Shown piece by piece: positions 1 through 11,520 of a DNA stretch of 64,000 bases. The translations under genes were made by a program, and so were the position numbers. Position 1 is the first letter of the stretch. Each line of letters opens with the position of its first letter. The stretch is taken from contig NC_064039.1 in the NCBI RefSeq assembly GCF_932526225.1, positions 12,480,139-12,544,138 of the forward strand, read 5' to 3'. This DNA is from Nematostella vectensis (Eukaryota > Cnidaria > Anthozoa > Actiniaria > Edwardsiidae). The notes beneath the pieces were generated by a model. That model made no database searches and had not been told where the DNA came from. It saw nothing but the letters and a program-made list of their open reading frames with translations.

Positions 1-2
1 TG

Positions 3-1154
3 TGGGATGGTGAGCGCTGGAATGAGTTGCAATGGTTTTGGGATCCTAATAAGACCTGGGTCATCCCATGCCGTTGTGAGCATTGTGGTATTCCCATACC
101 AGCAAAGCATTTGATTGAATCACAGGATGCTGTTACAGCTGGTAAAAAGCTTGTGGAATGCCCAGAATGTCTGGAATCTTTTGAACACTCTCTCAAGACA
201 ACTAATGGTTCTCCAATAAACATTGCTCTCATTGGTCATTGGGATGGGTGGCAAGCCTTCAGTTCCAGCACACGAAGTTGTGGATCTTTGGAGGTCTCAA
301 TTGCAAATATGAAGAAGGCAGATAGAAGTCACACCAGTGAAGTTTACGTAGTTGGATTTGTCCCATTGTCTTCTACTCCAAAACTACCAGAAACATATGA
401 TCCATTTTTGCAACCACTCATGGAAGACATTTGTGAAGGTTTTATCAATGGCTTTGAAGTCAGGTTACCACAAGAGCCTAACATGAAAAGAGTGCGTGTT
501 TTGTTGCTCTGTTGGTCTGGGGATCATCCAGGGCAGTGTGAGGTGGGGAAGCTATTAAACCAAGGTAAATGTGCTTGCCGCAGGTGCAAGCTTGTTGGGC
601 AACATTTGCCAATGAATGAGTCAAATAACCATATGTACTATGGAGATAACCGAATTCATTACAGACATAAGTGGGAAAGTCGTGACATTTCTCTCATGCT
701 AACAGACCTTTATGATGTTGAGGCAGAGTCAAGGATCAGTGTTCGAAAAAGAATGTCTTCTGAGAAAGGTGTCACAGGGATAAGCCTTCTCCATAAATAT
801 TTATATCCTCTTTACAATTTTGACATTCTCAAAGATTTAACATTTGATGTGTTTCATACTGTGTGTCTTAATGTTGTGAAAAGTCAAGCAGAGAGGATCC
901 TGGATCATGAGTTAGTGGATAAGAAATCCCTTGACCGAGAAATAAAGAACTTTCCATGGCCAAGAGAGCTCAAATGTGGCCGACTTCCCAAGTCAATCCA
1001 AAGTTATAATGGATCTTTGGGACAGTGGAAAGCTGAGGGCCTACAAAAGTTTTCATTTCCAATGGCAGATTGTGTTCTTGATAGCAAGTTGGAATCACCA
1101 AAAGAGCAGGAAATACAACATTTGATATCAAGATTAATTTTGGGATTTTCTTAG
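3..1154 (+). CDS. CACTA/EnSpm-like transposase, 3' fragment (TNP2-type domain)
   Basis: The frame is open from the window edge, so the 5' end is missing; there is no need to start at the first internal codon. It begins with a C-x2-C pair (CRCEHCG) and a second one (CPEC). It then has a block ending in GHWDGW, a stretch reading DPFLQPLMEDI, a W-SGD-P-Q segment followed by CACRRCKLVG, and near the end FDVFHTVCLNVVK. This order (WDG box, LQPLIEEL-like helix, D-P-A box, C-x2-C, D-x-H-x3-L-x-V) is what I know from TNP2/Transposase_21 proteins of CACTA elements. The frame stops inside the first unit of the adjoining 82-bp tandem repeat, so the natural C-terminus is probably lost and the copy is likely dead. 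Family assignment is by remembered pattern only. Confidence 0.6.
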   Translation, partial: WDGERWNELQWFWDPNKTWVIPCRCEHCGIPIPAKHLIESQDAVTAGKKLVECPECLESFEHSLKTTNGSPINIALIGHWDGWQAFSSSTRSCGSLEVSIANMKKADRSHTSEVYVVGFVPLSSTPKLPETYDPFLQPLMEDICEGFINGFEVRLPQEPNMKRVRVLLLCWSGDHPGQCEVGKLLNQGKCACRRCKLVGQHLPMNESNNHMYYGDNRIHYRHKWESRDISLMLTDLYDVEAESRISVRKRMSSEKGVTGISLLHKYLYPLYNFDILKDLTFDVFHTVCLNVVKSQAERILDHELVDKKSLDREIKNFPWPRELKCGRLPKSIQSYNGSLGQWKAEGLQKFSFPMADCVLDSKLESPKEQEIQHLISRLILGFS

Positions 1155-1740
1155 TTCACATTTTTCAATTATTTCCCAAGTTTGGTTTTCTATTGAGTTT
1201 TTAAGAACTATTGTATGTAATTTTGGGATTTTCTTGTTAAAATTTTCCAATTATTTCCCAAGTATGGTTTCCTATTGGATTCTTAAGAACTGTTGCATGC
1301 AATTTTGGGATTTTCTTGTTAAAATTTTCCAGTTATTTCCCAAGTATGGTTTCCTATTGGATTCTTAAGAACTGTTGCATGCAATTTTGGGATTTTCTTG
1401 TTAAAATTTTCCAGTTATTTCCCAAGTATGGCTTCCTATTGGATTCTTAAGGAATGTTGCATGCAATTTTGGGATTTTCTTGTTAAAATTTACCAGTTAT
1501 TTCCCAAGTATGGTTTCCTATTGGATTCTGAAGAACTGTTGCATGCAATTTTGGGATTTTCTTGGTTCACATTTTTCAATTATTTCCCAAGTTTGGTTTT
1601 CTATTGGGTTTTTAAGAACTATTGTATGCAATTTTGGGATTTTCTTGTTAAAATTTTCCAGTTATTTCCCAAGTGTAGTTTCGTATTGGATTCTTAAGAA
1701 CTGTTGCATGCAATTTTGGGATTTTTTTGTGAAATATTTC
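1136..1740. repeat. 82-bp tandem repeat, 8 copies
   Basis: The phrase ATTTTGGGATTTTCTT recurs at 1137, 1220, 1302, 1384, 1466, 1548, 1631 and 1713, giving a period of 82 (twice 83) bp. Each unit also carries TTATTTCCCAAGT and TTGCATGCAA. The first copy supplies the stop codon of the upstream transposase frame. Confidence 0.95.
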
Positions 1741-1930
1741 CCAGTACAATCCCAATCTTGGATTTTGTTGGGATTTATTCCCAAGATTGGGAATAAACTG
1801 ATAATTTATTTTTTTCCTGGTTGCGTCTCTCAATATTTTCCCAATATTGGGTCCTGAATTTCCCAATCAGATCCCAAAATTGGGATAATTTCCAAAATTT
1901 TCCCAAATTTCCAAATTTGGAAAATCTGAA
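1741..1930. repeat. degenerate palindromic TTCCCAA/TTGGGAA tract
   Basis: Short inverted motifs (TTCCCAA, CCCAATCTTGG, CCCAAGATTGGG, CCCAATATTGGG) alternate through this stretch. It looks like a diverged tail of the 82-bp array or the subterminal part of a transposon. No coding signal seen. Confidence 0.6.
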
Positions 1931-1942
1931 TTTTTTCCTGTG

Positions 1943-2091
1943 ATTTTGATAACCGCCAACAATTTACACGACCTGATCAAGAGAAGAAAGTCAAAGGGTA
2001 GTTGAAAGGGGTGACTTTTCTTCAGAGACTAAAGACACGGCTGATCTATCCTGTAAAATCAAATACTGGGGGTCCAAGGACATACTGACCA
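1943..2091 (+). repeat. dispersed 149-bp repeat, copy 1
   Basis: Almost identical to 4796..4944 in the same orientation, starting ATTTTGATAACCGCC and ending GGACATACTGACCA. Only a handful of substitutions separate the copies (for example GACAC versus AAAAA). Not recognised as a named family. Confidence 0.95.
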
Positions 2092-2216
2092 GGACCAGCA
2101 GCTTTCGTGCTCTCTCCAAACCGCAAAGACTTGACAGCTGCTGATGAGAATCTTCTCCAGGAAAATGATAGTGAAACATAACCTGATTTAAACTGAGGTT
2201 GAAATATTGACTACCA

Positions 2217-2602
2217 TAAATGATTTAATAAACACCCCCTATCTAAAGAACGCCTCCTATCTAATGAACGCCTCCCCCCCCCCCCACATAAGCTTACAAG
2301 TTTGTATTGAACGCCCCTCTCTAATAAACGCTCCCCTCTATTTAATAACCCCCCCCCCCCTCCCAGTGTAAATATAAATGAAATTAAATTGGATTCTTGC
2401 TATATCTGAGCTTGCCATATACAGGGTGATACATGCTCAATGTCAAGAAAGGCTTGCCACACTTGCTTTAATTTACTTTATCCTGACTAAGATAAGAACC
2501 CCACTGCACTTTGGTTTGTTATAGTTTGCAAAGAACGCCCCTCTCTAATAAACGCTTCAGTTGAAATTTATTAAACACCCCGGGAGTTTATTAGATCATT
2601 TA
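2217..2602. mobile_element. small TIR element with AACGCC subrepeats
   Basis: The left end reads TAAATGATTTAATAAAC and the right end is its inverse with one mismatch (TAAATGATCTAATAAAC on the minus strand). Inside, the phrase AACGCCCCTCTCTAATAAACG occurs several times, together with C-tracts. No coding capacity, so a non-autonomous element. Confidence 0.7.
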
Positions 2603-3221
2603 CGGGAATTACTGTTACTGTAAAATGAAATAAAGTTCTGTGTTTCTTGTTTGATTTCTATTATAGTACATTTCTAATTTGAAAAAGTTGTGTTTGGTAT
2701 TTGAAGGCAGTGTGTCAGGTCCGTAGCCAAGATGGTGGTGTCCGGGAATTAATTCTGGCTGATTATGTGGGGCAGGTTGAGGAGGATTTGTCACTTCTGT
2801 TGTTTTTATGGCATTTTGGTGTAGGCGGCGAGGAGCTCACAGAAAAAACGAAAACAGTAAAAGGGCTCCCTAAAAATATTGCAGATAACGGTATCGAACA
2901 CATAAGCAACATGTGTACAAATAAACATCTCACAATTATTTTTTGGTGTTTATAATTAACATTTTTGTAATTAGAGAAAAAAATGTGTTTTAGAGCATCC
3001 TATATAATGGACGCTCTTACATTTAAAATCCTAATACGCATTAAGAATAGCTTACATACTGTACATTCAGTACGCTCACATACGTTCAAATTCAGGGTCC
3101 AGACTATCCATGTCTCGATCGAAAATCGAACCTGTTTCAACAGAGGTGAGAAGACTGATGGGCTGACGCACTAACACATTTGGCCACCTGTGAGCCATAA
3201 AAGGGGGGCAGGGTCTGCACA
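2603..3221. other. no gene seen
   Basis: Short open stretches occur here but none shows a recognisable domain, a repeat with coding bias or credible splice sites. AT-rich non-coding sequence. Confidence 0.6.
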
Positions 3222-3533
3222 GTTCAGGGGGGTGAATATGTTCGCGGATCAGCGGATTCAGCCCCGAAATGCTCACGGATTACGGATTTTGATGATTATT
3301 TCAGCGGATTTTGGAAATACAGCGGATCACGGATCTGTTGACAATTTGTGCACGGCATTCGGATTTTGACTGCTTTGACGGTTGAATTTCGTATTTTAAA
3401 TGAATTTCAATCGATGCTATTGTTTATCTGTCAAACCATGCGGATCTAAAAATATCTGCGGATCCACGGATTTGCCCCGAAAAGGTTGCGGATCGGGGGA
3501 TTTACATACCCCGATTCACCCCCCCCGTTCAGG
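3222..3533. mobile_element. small TIR element with 7-bp target duplication
   Basis: GTTCAGG occurs directly repeated at 3222-3228 and 3527-3533. Between them the ends are inverted (GGGGTGAAT at left, ATTCACCCC at right). The interior contains many GCGGAT and ACGGAT motifs in one orientation. Size about 298 bp, non-coding. A 7-8 bp duplication would fit hAT-type MITEs. Confidence 0.65.
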
Positions 3534-3656
3534 TGCAAGTACATCTCTTTTTTTTTTTCACCATTTTCTTGACAGTATTTTCTTGACGTCTACATCCAGC
3601 TCCCTAAAAACCCACTTGCGGTCAAATTTCTCAGCTGAATAATCAATCACACAGTT

Positions 3657-4181
3657 TTAATTTCCAATTTTCTTTGTATCCACTTTTTCATGCTGTAACA
3701 GCCATTCCTTGGTTTTTATGCCATTAAGGGAACTGTAAAACCCTATGCCATTTTTGCTGACTACTCTGTGACAAGGCATGATGATTGACAGGGGGTTGGA
3801 CTTCATCGCCATGCCAACAGCGCGTGCTGCCTTGGGATTACCCATGAGTTTAGCAACATCACTATAACTAATGGTTTGACCAGGTTTTATCTGTTCTCCA
3901 ACAACCTTCCAAACTTTACGACAAAACTTCTTGTGTTTGAACTTCGTAGTGTTTAACGCTGGCATCTTGCATTTCGATATCTTGCCCAGATCAGTAAAAT
4001 AAACTTGCATCCATTTAAGACAATCTGCCAAATGCGAGTTTGGACAATCTGAATTAAAGATTAATTGTTTTTCATTCTCTTTTATCATCTTGATACTTGT
4101 GATACCTTCCTCGTCGGCCATTATCTCGTAAATTCCGACTGGAGATTCAAAATAAGCAACATCTACAGGAATACCCGCCAT
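3657..4181 (-). CDS. MGMT: O6-methylguanine-DNA methyltransferase
   Basis: A 174-residue protein that removes O6-alkyl groups from guanine by irreversible transfer to its own cysteine, acting in the nucleus. The active-site box is complete (IMPCHRVV), preceded by the helix-turn-helix with the arginine finger (ARAVGMAM) and by the conserved TISYSDVAKLMGNP. The C-terminal segment after the box (KNGIGFYSS, then KTKEWLLQHE) also fits the family. Length is close to that of animal MGMT. I choose the ATG at 4179-4181; the frame is open 12 codons further up but without an ATG. It is a single exon here, although vertebrate MGMT genes are split. It faces away from the gene starting at 4624, so the 440 bp between may be a shared promoter. 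No damage seen. Confidence 0.93.
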   Translation of the reverse strand: MAGIPVDVAYFESPVGIYEIMADEEGITSIKMIKENEKQLIFNSDCPNSHLADCLKWMQVYFTDLGKISKCKMPALNTTKFKHKKFCRKVWKVVGEQIKPGQTISYSDVAKLMGNPKAARAVGMAMKSNPLSIIMPCHRVVSKNGIGFYSSLNGIKTKEWLLQHEKVDTKKIGN

Positions 4182-4623
4182 GTTTGCAAAACATGAGCAC
4201 AACCACAGGAAACCCAAAACACATCGCGAACGAAAACATTTTTAAAATCTTTATTTTGCTTTAAATATATACCCCAGGCAACAGAGGCAGATAACCAGAA
4301 TTTTTGTGGAAATCCCTATCTTTAAATTTAGTATCGTCTGAGTATTCTCTAAAATTTCGTTATTTTGCCTAATGTATTAGATATTGGGACTTCTGTGGTT
4401 TGGAGAAGCAAAATGGCGGCAAATAGGAAGCGCGCTATGAAACAAAACATTCCTTCTGGTATTTCTATGGATTTTTTTGGTTTTCATTTGCTAGGGATAT
4501 CCAAAGAGTTTAAAAGAGTCACATACCCGATGAAACGTTTAATGATAAGGGTCTTTATTTTTATGCGAAGTTGGGTTTTGTTTGTTGTTTGAAATGCGCG
4601 CTCTGTTCTGATGTCAGCTCACG
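4182..4623. other. intergenic region between divergent genes
   Basis: Separates the MGMT start (minus) from the first coding exon at 4624 (plus). A 59-codon frame from ATG 4413, beginning MAANRKRAMK, lies here and could be a 5' exon or upstream frame, but nothing supports it beyond a good AAAATGG context. Confidence 0.4.
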
Positions 4624-7600
4624 ATGCACGCTACAGATTTAACGGTCGCTGAGTGTGATTTCAAGAAGAGAAAGCCTTTAGGAGTGTTTTCTTTTCATTC
4701 TATAAAGGTAGGCTTTTATCTTTAGTTTGACAGAACCATAGAAGCCGTCTTGTTAGTTATCGAGGGTTGGTCGCATGTTGTTTGAAAACAACTCAATTTT
4801 GATAACCGCCAACAATTTACACGACCTGATCAAGAGAAGAAAGTCAAAGGGTAGTTGAAAGGGGTGACTTTTCTTCAGAGACTAAAAAAACGACTGATCT
4901 AGCCTGTAAAATCAAATACTGGGGGTCCAAGGACATACTGACCATACTCATCCCAGGAAATTTTGACATTTTCAAACTTCTAAAATGCTAAAAATTGTCA
5001 AAACTTTATGGAAAGTAGACCATAGCTTGTTCTACAAGCTTGTCTGAAGAGATTTCTAGTAGATAAGTGATGACGAAGTGCTACTGTTGCTTTTGACAGG
5101 TCCGCCTTACCAACATGTGTTGGTGGCAAACAGATGTAAAAAGGTAAAAGAGATGAGTTATAAGAAAACTCTGGAAGCGTCTGGAGCCTCTGAACCTGAT
5201 TGTACAGGTAGCAAAAAAGATCAGATAATGCCATCTCAAGATACACCTGTAATGGAAAAATTAAAAGAGATCAAATTAAAACTAGGTCAGCAAGAGGATA
5301 AATTTAAACAGATAAATGCAATGAGAGAGCAACAAAACAGACAGATGGAAGAGTGGGTATCCCAAACATCTGATGCTAAGACTAAAGAGTATAGAAATGT
5401 GAAGTTGCAGGATCATAAAAAGTGGCAACAAAGTGAGACTGAAAAGCAAAATCATCTTTTCTCTGAGGCATTACTTCTGGCTGGCAAGCAGATTGAGGAC
5501 ATTGAGCAGCAAACTTTAAATCACCAAGAATGTTCAGAAGTAGCGGAATTAAAAATGTGGCTAAGTAAAGCAAGGCGTAAGCAATGGAGAGAAGAAATGC
5601 AAGGTTTTAAACTATCTGATGAAGATGAAGCTGGCATCGAGGCAGAAAGGATTTCAAAAGGCAAGGGAATGGTCGTGATTGATATGCCATCATCCTCAGA
5701 ATCAACACCCCTTAGAAATGACTTATTGGCAGATGACGATGACGATAGTGTTGCTTATGCAGCTCAGGCTTATAGATCACCATGGAAGTTCATACAGTCT
5801 ATAAGGAGCAAAGTTGGTAACTTATGGAGCCCTACAAAGAAGTCAAAGCACAAAACTATGGAAGAGTGCCCTGATTCTGATTGCACTGACGTTGGAGCTA
5901 CCATAGCTGAAGAAGCGCAGTCACCAAAGGACACAAATAAAGAAGAACCAAAGGTATCCTGTGATTCTAATATACCATTGTATGAGGAAGGTCAGGTAGC
6001 ACAGGGCAAGAACCTTTCACATGTGGCTGATCCTGTTCAATGTGGACAGGCACAAAGCGAGGTAAGGCTGGAGTCATTTGCTCATTGAAAGAAAGCAGCA
6101 TGTTTATTTATTAGCAAGGTTCTCTTGTTGGTTGAATAATTGATGGGCTGTTTATAGTTATGTTTTGTCTGGTTAATGCTTATATATAAATTGAAATTAC
6201 AGAGTTGTATCCAATGAACTTCCAAGGGAAACAAAAGTGGATTTATTTATTTTGATTTTGTGATATAGAGAGATGTTTTAGAACTTTTAACAGCCCATTG
6301 CCAAAAATTGTGTACCAAGATAATTTCCATGATTTTGGTTTTAGGGTGTAGCTTTTGATATATGTGAAAATAAGTATAAGATCTTTTTTTGCCCCTCTAT
6401 ACTTTGAGAAACATTTTTCAAAGTTTGGAAAAACTATACAGCTGAAATTTACATGGAAAGTGATTCAGAAAAAATAAACTGCATTTTGGAGAATCTGAAA
6501 GCTTCCAATAAAGATATTTCAATTGAAACACCACACTTGCTTACTGACATGTTTACGTTTTTAAAGACACCAACATGTTTGCTGTAGATTTTAAAATGTG
6601 CTCTGGTACAAAACTTTTGACGCTTATCATTGGGAATTGCTTGATATTCTGTTGGATTTTATCATCAACATCTGTGAATACTTTTAGAGTATCTATATAA
6701 TGCACATGGTGTTACTATAGGAGTGGACATTTGACAAGTTCCATTTATTTCTTCCAGTTAACTTCTGGCTTGGACAATATTCCTCAAATTTCAAGAAAAA
6801 TATATGTGCCACCGACAAATGGTAAGCTTTGAGAGGGGAATATTTCAAGGCCCTATTTGATTGCTGACAATAAATGTTGTAGCACTAATCTCTTGTGCTT
6901 TGCCCTCTATGATCAGTGCACTCTGTCAGCACCGGAAATCAGCCTCTACCTGTTCTACCTCCAGTGTCAGCGGCATATTCTGTCAATCAAAAGATGGCAC
7001 TGATTGACAAGGTTTCTGCCACTGAAACAAGGCTGGACACCTCTGCTACAAGTGACTCCCAAACAAGTGCTTTGAGTTCAGCACGTCCACGATCCAGTGG
7101 TGAACAATCATCCAATCCAGCTACACCTACTGGAACTACAAAAAAAGAGATATCGAAATCTGTGCCGCGGTTAGCTGCTAATCTGACTGTAGCCGCGTCA
7201 AGAACTGCGAATGCACAAAGATCCGGGCAAGCTTGGCCACCTGCAGTTACGCCAAGAAACTCAGGTAACCAAACGTCCGCAGCAGGTTCACCAACACAGC
7301 CGTCTGCAAAATCTACTGATGTACAGATCTCCAAGTTAGCCTCACCCACAATAGCTACTTCAAAAACGGTGGATAGACCAGTACACACCACTCTCCAGAC
7401 AAAATCCTTCAAGCTAGACACATCCATTGTATCTATTCCAACATCTACAGATACACAAGCATCCAAGCAAGTCACACCCACGGTGACTATTCCAAGCTCT
7501 GCAGACAAACAAGCATCCAGAGCAGCCACATCCAATTCGACTATTCCAAGATCTACGGATGCACAAGCATCCAGAGCAGCCACACCCAATCCGACTATTC

Positions 7601-10600
7601 CAAGATCTACGGATGCACAAGCATCCAGAGCAGCCACATCCAATTCGACTATTCCAAGATCTACGGATGCACAAGCATCCAGACCAGCCACATCGAATGC
7701 GACTGTTCCAAGGTCTGCAGAAACACAAGCATCCAGACAAGCCACATCCACTGCAACTATTCCGAGCGCTGCGGATGCACAAGCATCCAAGCCAACCACA
7801 CCCACTTCGGCTACTCCGATAGCTACGGATAAACAAGCGTCAAAGCAAATCACACCGACTGCGGCTATTTCAATAGCTACAGACATACAAGCATCCAGAA
7901 AAGCCTCATCCACTGCGACTATTCCAGGATTAAAAGATTCACAACCAGCCACATCCACTGCGACTATTCCGAGAGATTCAAATACACAGGCACCCAGAAC
8001 AGCCTCAGCGGCTAATACTATTCCAAGAAATGCGGATTCACAAGCATCCAAGACAGCAATATCAACTGCGACTATTCCAAGGTCTGCAGATGCACCAGTA
8101 TCCAAGCAAAGCACATCCACTGCGACTATTCCAAGATCTTCAGATGCACAAGTACCCAAGCAAGTTGCATCTACTGCGACTATTCCAAGATCTACAGATA
8201 CGCAGGTATCCACAACAGCCTCATCCACTGCTACTATTGAAAGAGATACGAAAATACAAGCATCCAAGCAAGTCACCCCCACTGCAAACATTACAAGATC
8301 AGCAGATACGCAAGTATCCAAGCCAGTCACACCAACCGTGAATATCCAAAAAGCTACGGATGCACAAGCGTCCAAACCAGTCACACCAACTGCGACTATT
8401 CCGAGATCTGCGGATATTCATTCTCACAAATCAAGTACACTCGTGGCTGCCACTCCCCGGTATGAGAATATGTTGACGTCCAAGCCAGACACAACTAAGA
8501 TAGCTACTTCAAGAACTGAAGTTACACCAAGACACTCAGAGAACCATGTCTCCAATGCACTTACACTCAAAACAGGTATCTCAATTACTAGAAATATGCA
8601 GACGTTTAAATCTTGTACTCCAGCTCAACGGATACCAAGATCAACAGCCTCGCTATCAGTATCATCTTTGAAACCAGTAGATAAACAGATATCCAAACAA
8701 GCTACATCCACAGCAACTGTTCCGCTATCCGGCGATGAAGTACAGATACCCAAGATACCCGCTATACCTTATCCAAGGTTTGAACAATGCGGCCAGCCTT
8801 CGCCTGCTAAACCTTTTTCTGGATCTACAGACAGACAGGTTTGCAAGCCAGTTACAACCTCTGCAACTACTCCAGGATTTACAGATATACAGACTTCCCA
8901 ACCAGCTACTCCCATTGTAACTGTTACAAGATGTACAGATACAAAATGTTCCAAACCAGCCTTAGTCACTCCAAATATTCCAAGATCTTCGGATACCCCA
9001 TCATCCCCACCAGCCACATCCTCTATAACTATTCCAAAAGCTACGGATACACAATCCAGACCCGCCACACTTAGAGCATCTATTTCAAGAACTAAGGATA
9101 CACACACTCCCAAGACATCTACCCCGACTGCAATTATTCCAAAGTCTACGGATAGACAATCCCAACCAACCCCACCTCCTGCGACTATTCCAAGACCTAC
9201 CGACACACAAGTATCCGAGCTAAGCTCATCCACAGCGACTATTGCAAGATCTTCAGATACAATGGCATCCAGAACAGCCTCATCCACTGCTACTTTGCCA
9301 GAAGTTACGGATACACAAGCATCCAAGCAAGTCACACCGACTGAGAAAATTCCAAGATCTGCAGATAAACAAGCATCCAGAACATCCTCATCTACTGCTA
9401 CTATTCAAGGAGCTACGGGTACACAAGCGTCCAATGCAACCACACCCACTGCGACCTTTTCAAGATCTGAGGATATTGAGAATGTCGAATCAAGTACACC
9501 CTCGGAAGCCGCATCAATATCTGTGGATACTCAGACAACCAAGCCAGCTTCATTAAGAGTAAACGTCCCTTTATCCTTGCATATAAACGATTCAAGTCCA
9601 ACCAGATTATCTTTCCCTATAACTATGGATGTACACCCAACGAAGACAACATCAGTCACTATTCCAATATCTGAGGATATGCAGACTTCCACGATAGCTA
9701 AGCAAACTTCAACCTTTCCAAGGTCTAATGATAAAGAAACGTCCAAGCAAGCGTCTGTGCTAACAAAATCCCAGGCATTGTCTTTGGACCCTAATGCGCC
9801 GGAATTCTCGTTCCAGACAAAAGCAGGTGCAGGCTCTATTCATGACGCTCAAGCAAACATCTTTAGTCCACCTCCTATTCCATGTGTTAGTGGAACGAAG
9901 CCTAAAGCGCGCCGAAAAGCTAGAGGTATGTACAACAGCGTTACTGTGACGCGAAATAGCATTGAGACAGCGATCTGGGAGATGAGAGATGCTGCAATCG
10001 ATGGGAAGGATGGAAAGTGCTCAAAAAAGAGCTCAGTGACGAGCATTGGTTCAGAAACTGAACCAGCAGTCGATTATCCAGTGCGAAATTCACCATCTTT
10101 AGAACAGGCCAAATTAGACGCACAACTTTTAAGTTCGAGTGGTAAATGCGAGAAAACAAAGGATCACAAAAAGCAGAACGGACGAGCAAATACGCCAAGC
10201 AGAGTACCAAAAGAAAGTAAGATGCCAAGTAACGATCAGACCAGTGAACAGTCACCATCATCGAAGACCGAACCCTTTCATGAGAAGAAACCCTCATTAG
10301 ACTATAAATCCAACCGAGATGAATCCTCGGACCCCCTGAAAATAAACCTTCAGGACGAAAGGCCCTCTCACAATCCTCAGAAAATAAATAAAGAAACGGG
10401 TAAGGCTGTCCAGATTGAGTGTACTATAAACAAAGAGTTCGATTCACCTTCAGTGGAAGTCAAATCCCCCCAAGCGTCGAAGAAGGAAGCTCGTAGACAA
10501 TTGTGCTTCAACGGCAATGATACAAAGGCGGGCCCTGTCGGTAAAAAAACTGGACCTTTATTTGAAGGTAAAGAAGAATCTCGTTCTTTTTGCAACAGCT

Positions 10601-11520
10601 CAAAACAATCTGACCTTTCTCCAAAGAATACACTAAAGCAAGCTGGCCCTTCCCAGCTTGAAAGTCCAAAGCAATGTATCTCTCCTCCAAAGAACACTCT
10701 AAGGCAAGTTTGCCCTTCCCAGCTCGAAAGTCCAAAGCAATGTATCTCTCCTCCAAAGAACACTCTAAAGCAAGTTTGCCCTTCCCAGCTCGAAAGTCCA
10801 AAGCAATCTGACCTTTCTCCAAAGAACACACTAAAGCAAGTTTGCCCTTCCCAGCTCGAAAGTCCAAAGCAATGTATCTCTCCTCCAAAGAACACTCTAA
10901 AGCAAGTTTGCCCTTCCCAGCTCGAAAGTCCAAAGCAATCTGACCTTTCTCCAAAGAACACACTAAAGCAAGCTGGTCCTTCCCAGCTCGAAAGTCCAGA
11001 GCCATGTGTCACTCCTCCAAAGAACACTCTAAAGCAAGTTGGCACTTCCCATCTCGAAAGTCCAAAGCAAGCTGACTCCCGGTTTGAAAGTCCAAAACAA
11101 TCCGATCCCCCTCCAATGAATACTCTAAAGCAAGCTGGTACTCGTCAACTTGAAAGTTCAAAGAAAGGGTTCCCTTCTCCAAATAATACTATAAACCAAG
11201 CTGCCTCTTCTTATCCTCATAGTCCAAAGCACCCTTTCCCTTCTCCTAAGAATATTTCAAAGCAAACTGCCCCTTCTTGTCTTGACAGTCCGAAGCAAGC
11301 TGCTGCCCAATCGAAGAATAGCCCAATGAAAATCGATAAGGGGAGTGGCTCATCAGGAAGTGACAGTCCAAATTCCACGCTTCAAAAGAAGAGCTTTAAA
11401 TCTAAGGGTGGCATCAATCTGAGAAAGAGCATTAATTGCTGCTGTGAGGTCACGTGTGAATACTGTGTACCTTTGTGTGAGTGGGATAAGGTTGTAGCCC
11501 AACAAAGAAAGAGGCGTTAG
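4624..11520 (+). CDS. large Ser/Thr/Pro-rich repeat protein, spliced (unrecognised)
   Basis: Gene model: exons 4624-4707, 5063-6061, 6758-6821 and 6917-11520, joining in frame to about 1,916 codons. Donors are GTAGGC, GTAAGG and GTAAGC; the last two introns keep phase exactly, and the 64-bp exon 3 fits. The first exon and the acceptor at 5062 are less sure; translation could instead begin at ATG 5153. The N-terminal 330 residues are charged, with a possible coiled coil (MEKLKEIKLKLGQQEDK) and an acidic run DDDDD. The last exon is low complexity: roughly 35 diverged 18-19-residue units (pattern T-ATIPRSTDAQASK), a basic linker, then 22-residue SPKNTLKQ repeats. It ends with a short Cys cluster (CCCEVTCEYCVPLC) and RKRR. 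No catalytic domain, signal peptide or membrane segment is evident. Probably an intrinsically disordered nuclear or scaffold protein; function unknown. Confidence 0.75.
4796..4944 (+). repeat. dispersed 149-bp repeat, copy 2
   Basis: Same orientation and nearly the same sequence as 1943..2091. It lies in the presumed first intron of the Ser/Thr/Pro-rich gene, so the pair flanks MGMT and the 5' end of that gene. Confidence 0.95.
7430..9480 (+). repeat. coding minisatellite, ~54-57 bp units
   Basis: Within the last exon of the Ser/Thr/Pro-rich gene. Units read as x-ATxTATIPRSTDAQASK with 18-19 residues each; 7540-7690 holds near-identical neighbours (AGATCTACGGATGCACAAGC), while others have diverged widely. 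No unit breaks the frame, which points to selection for an open frame. Confidence 0.9.
10594..11070 (+). repeat. coding minisatellite, 66-bp units
   Basis: Seven or so 22-residue units of the type SPPKNTLKQVCPSQLESPKQ, alternating between versions with CIS and SDL. The alternation is regular, suggesting duplication of a two-unit block. Younger than the upstream repeats because neighbouring units are nearly identical in DNA. Confidence 0.93.

Noticed and set aside
6987-8384. Long minus-strand frame of 465 codons opposite the Ser/Thr-rich exon
   Set aside because: It is the antisense shadow of the coding repeats and has no domain of its own.
10377-11045. Minus-strand repeat frames over the SPKNTLKQ repeats
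   Set aside because: Shadow of the 66-bp coding repeat on the plus strand.
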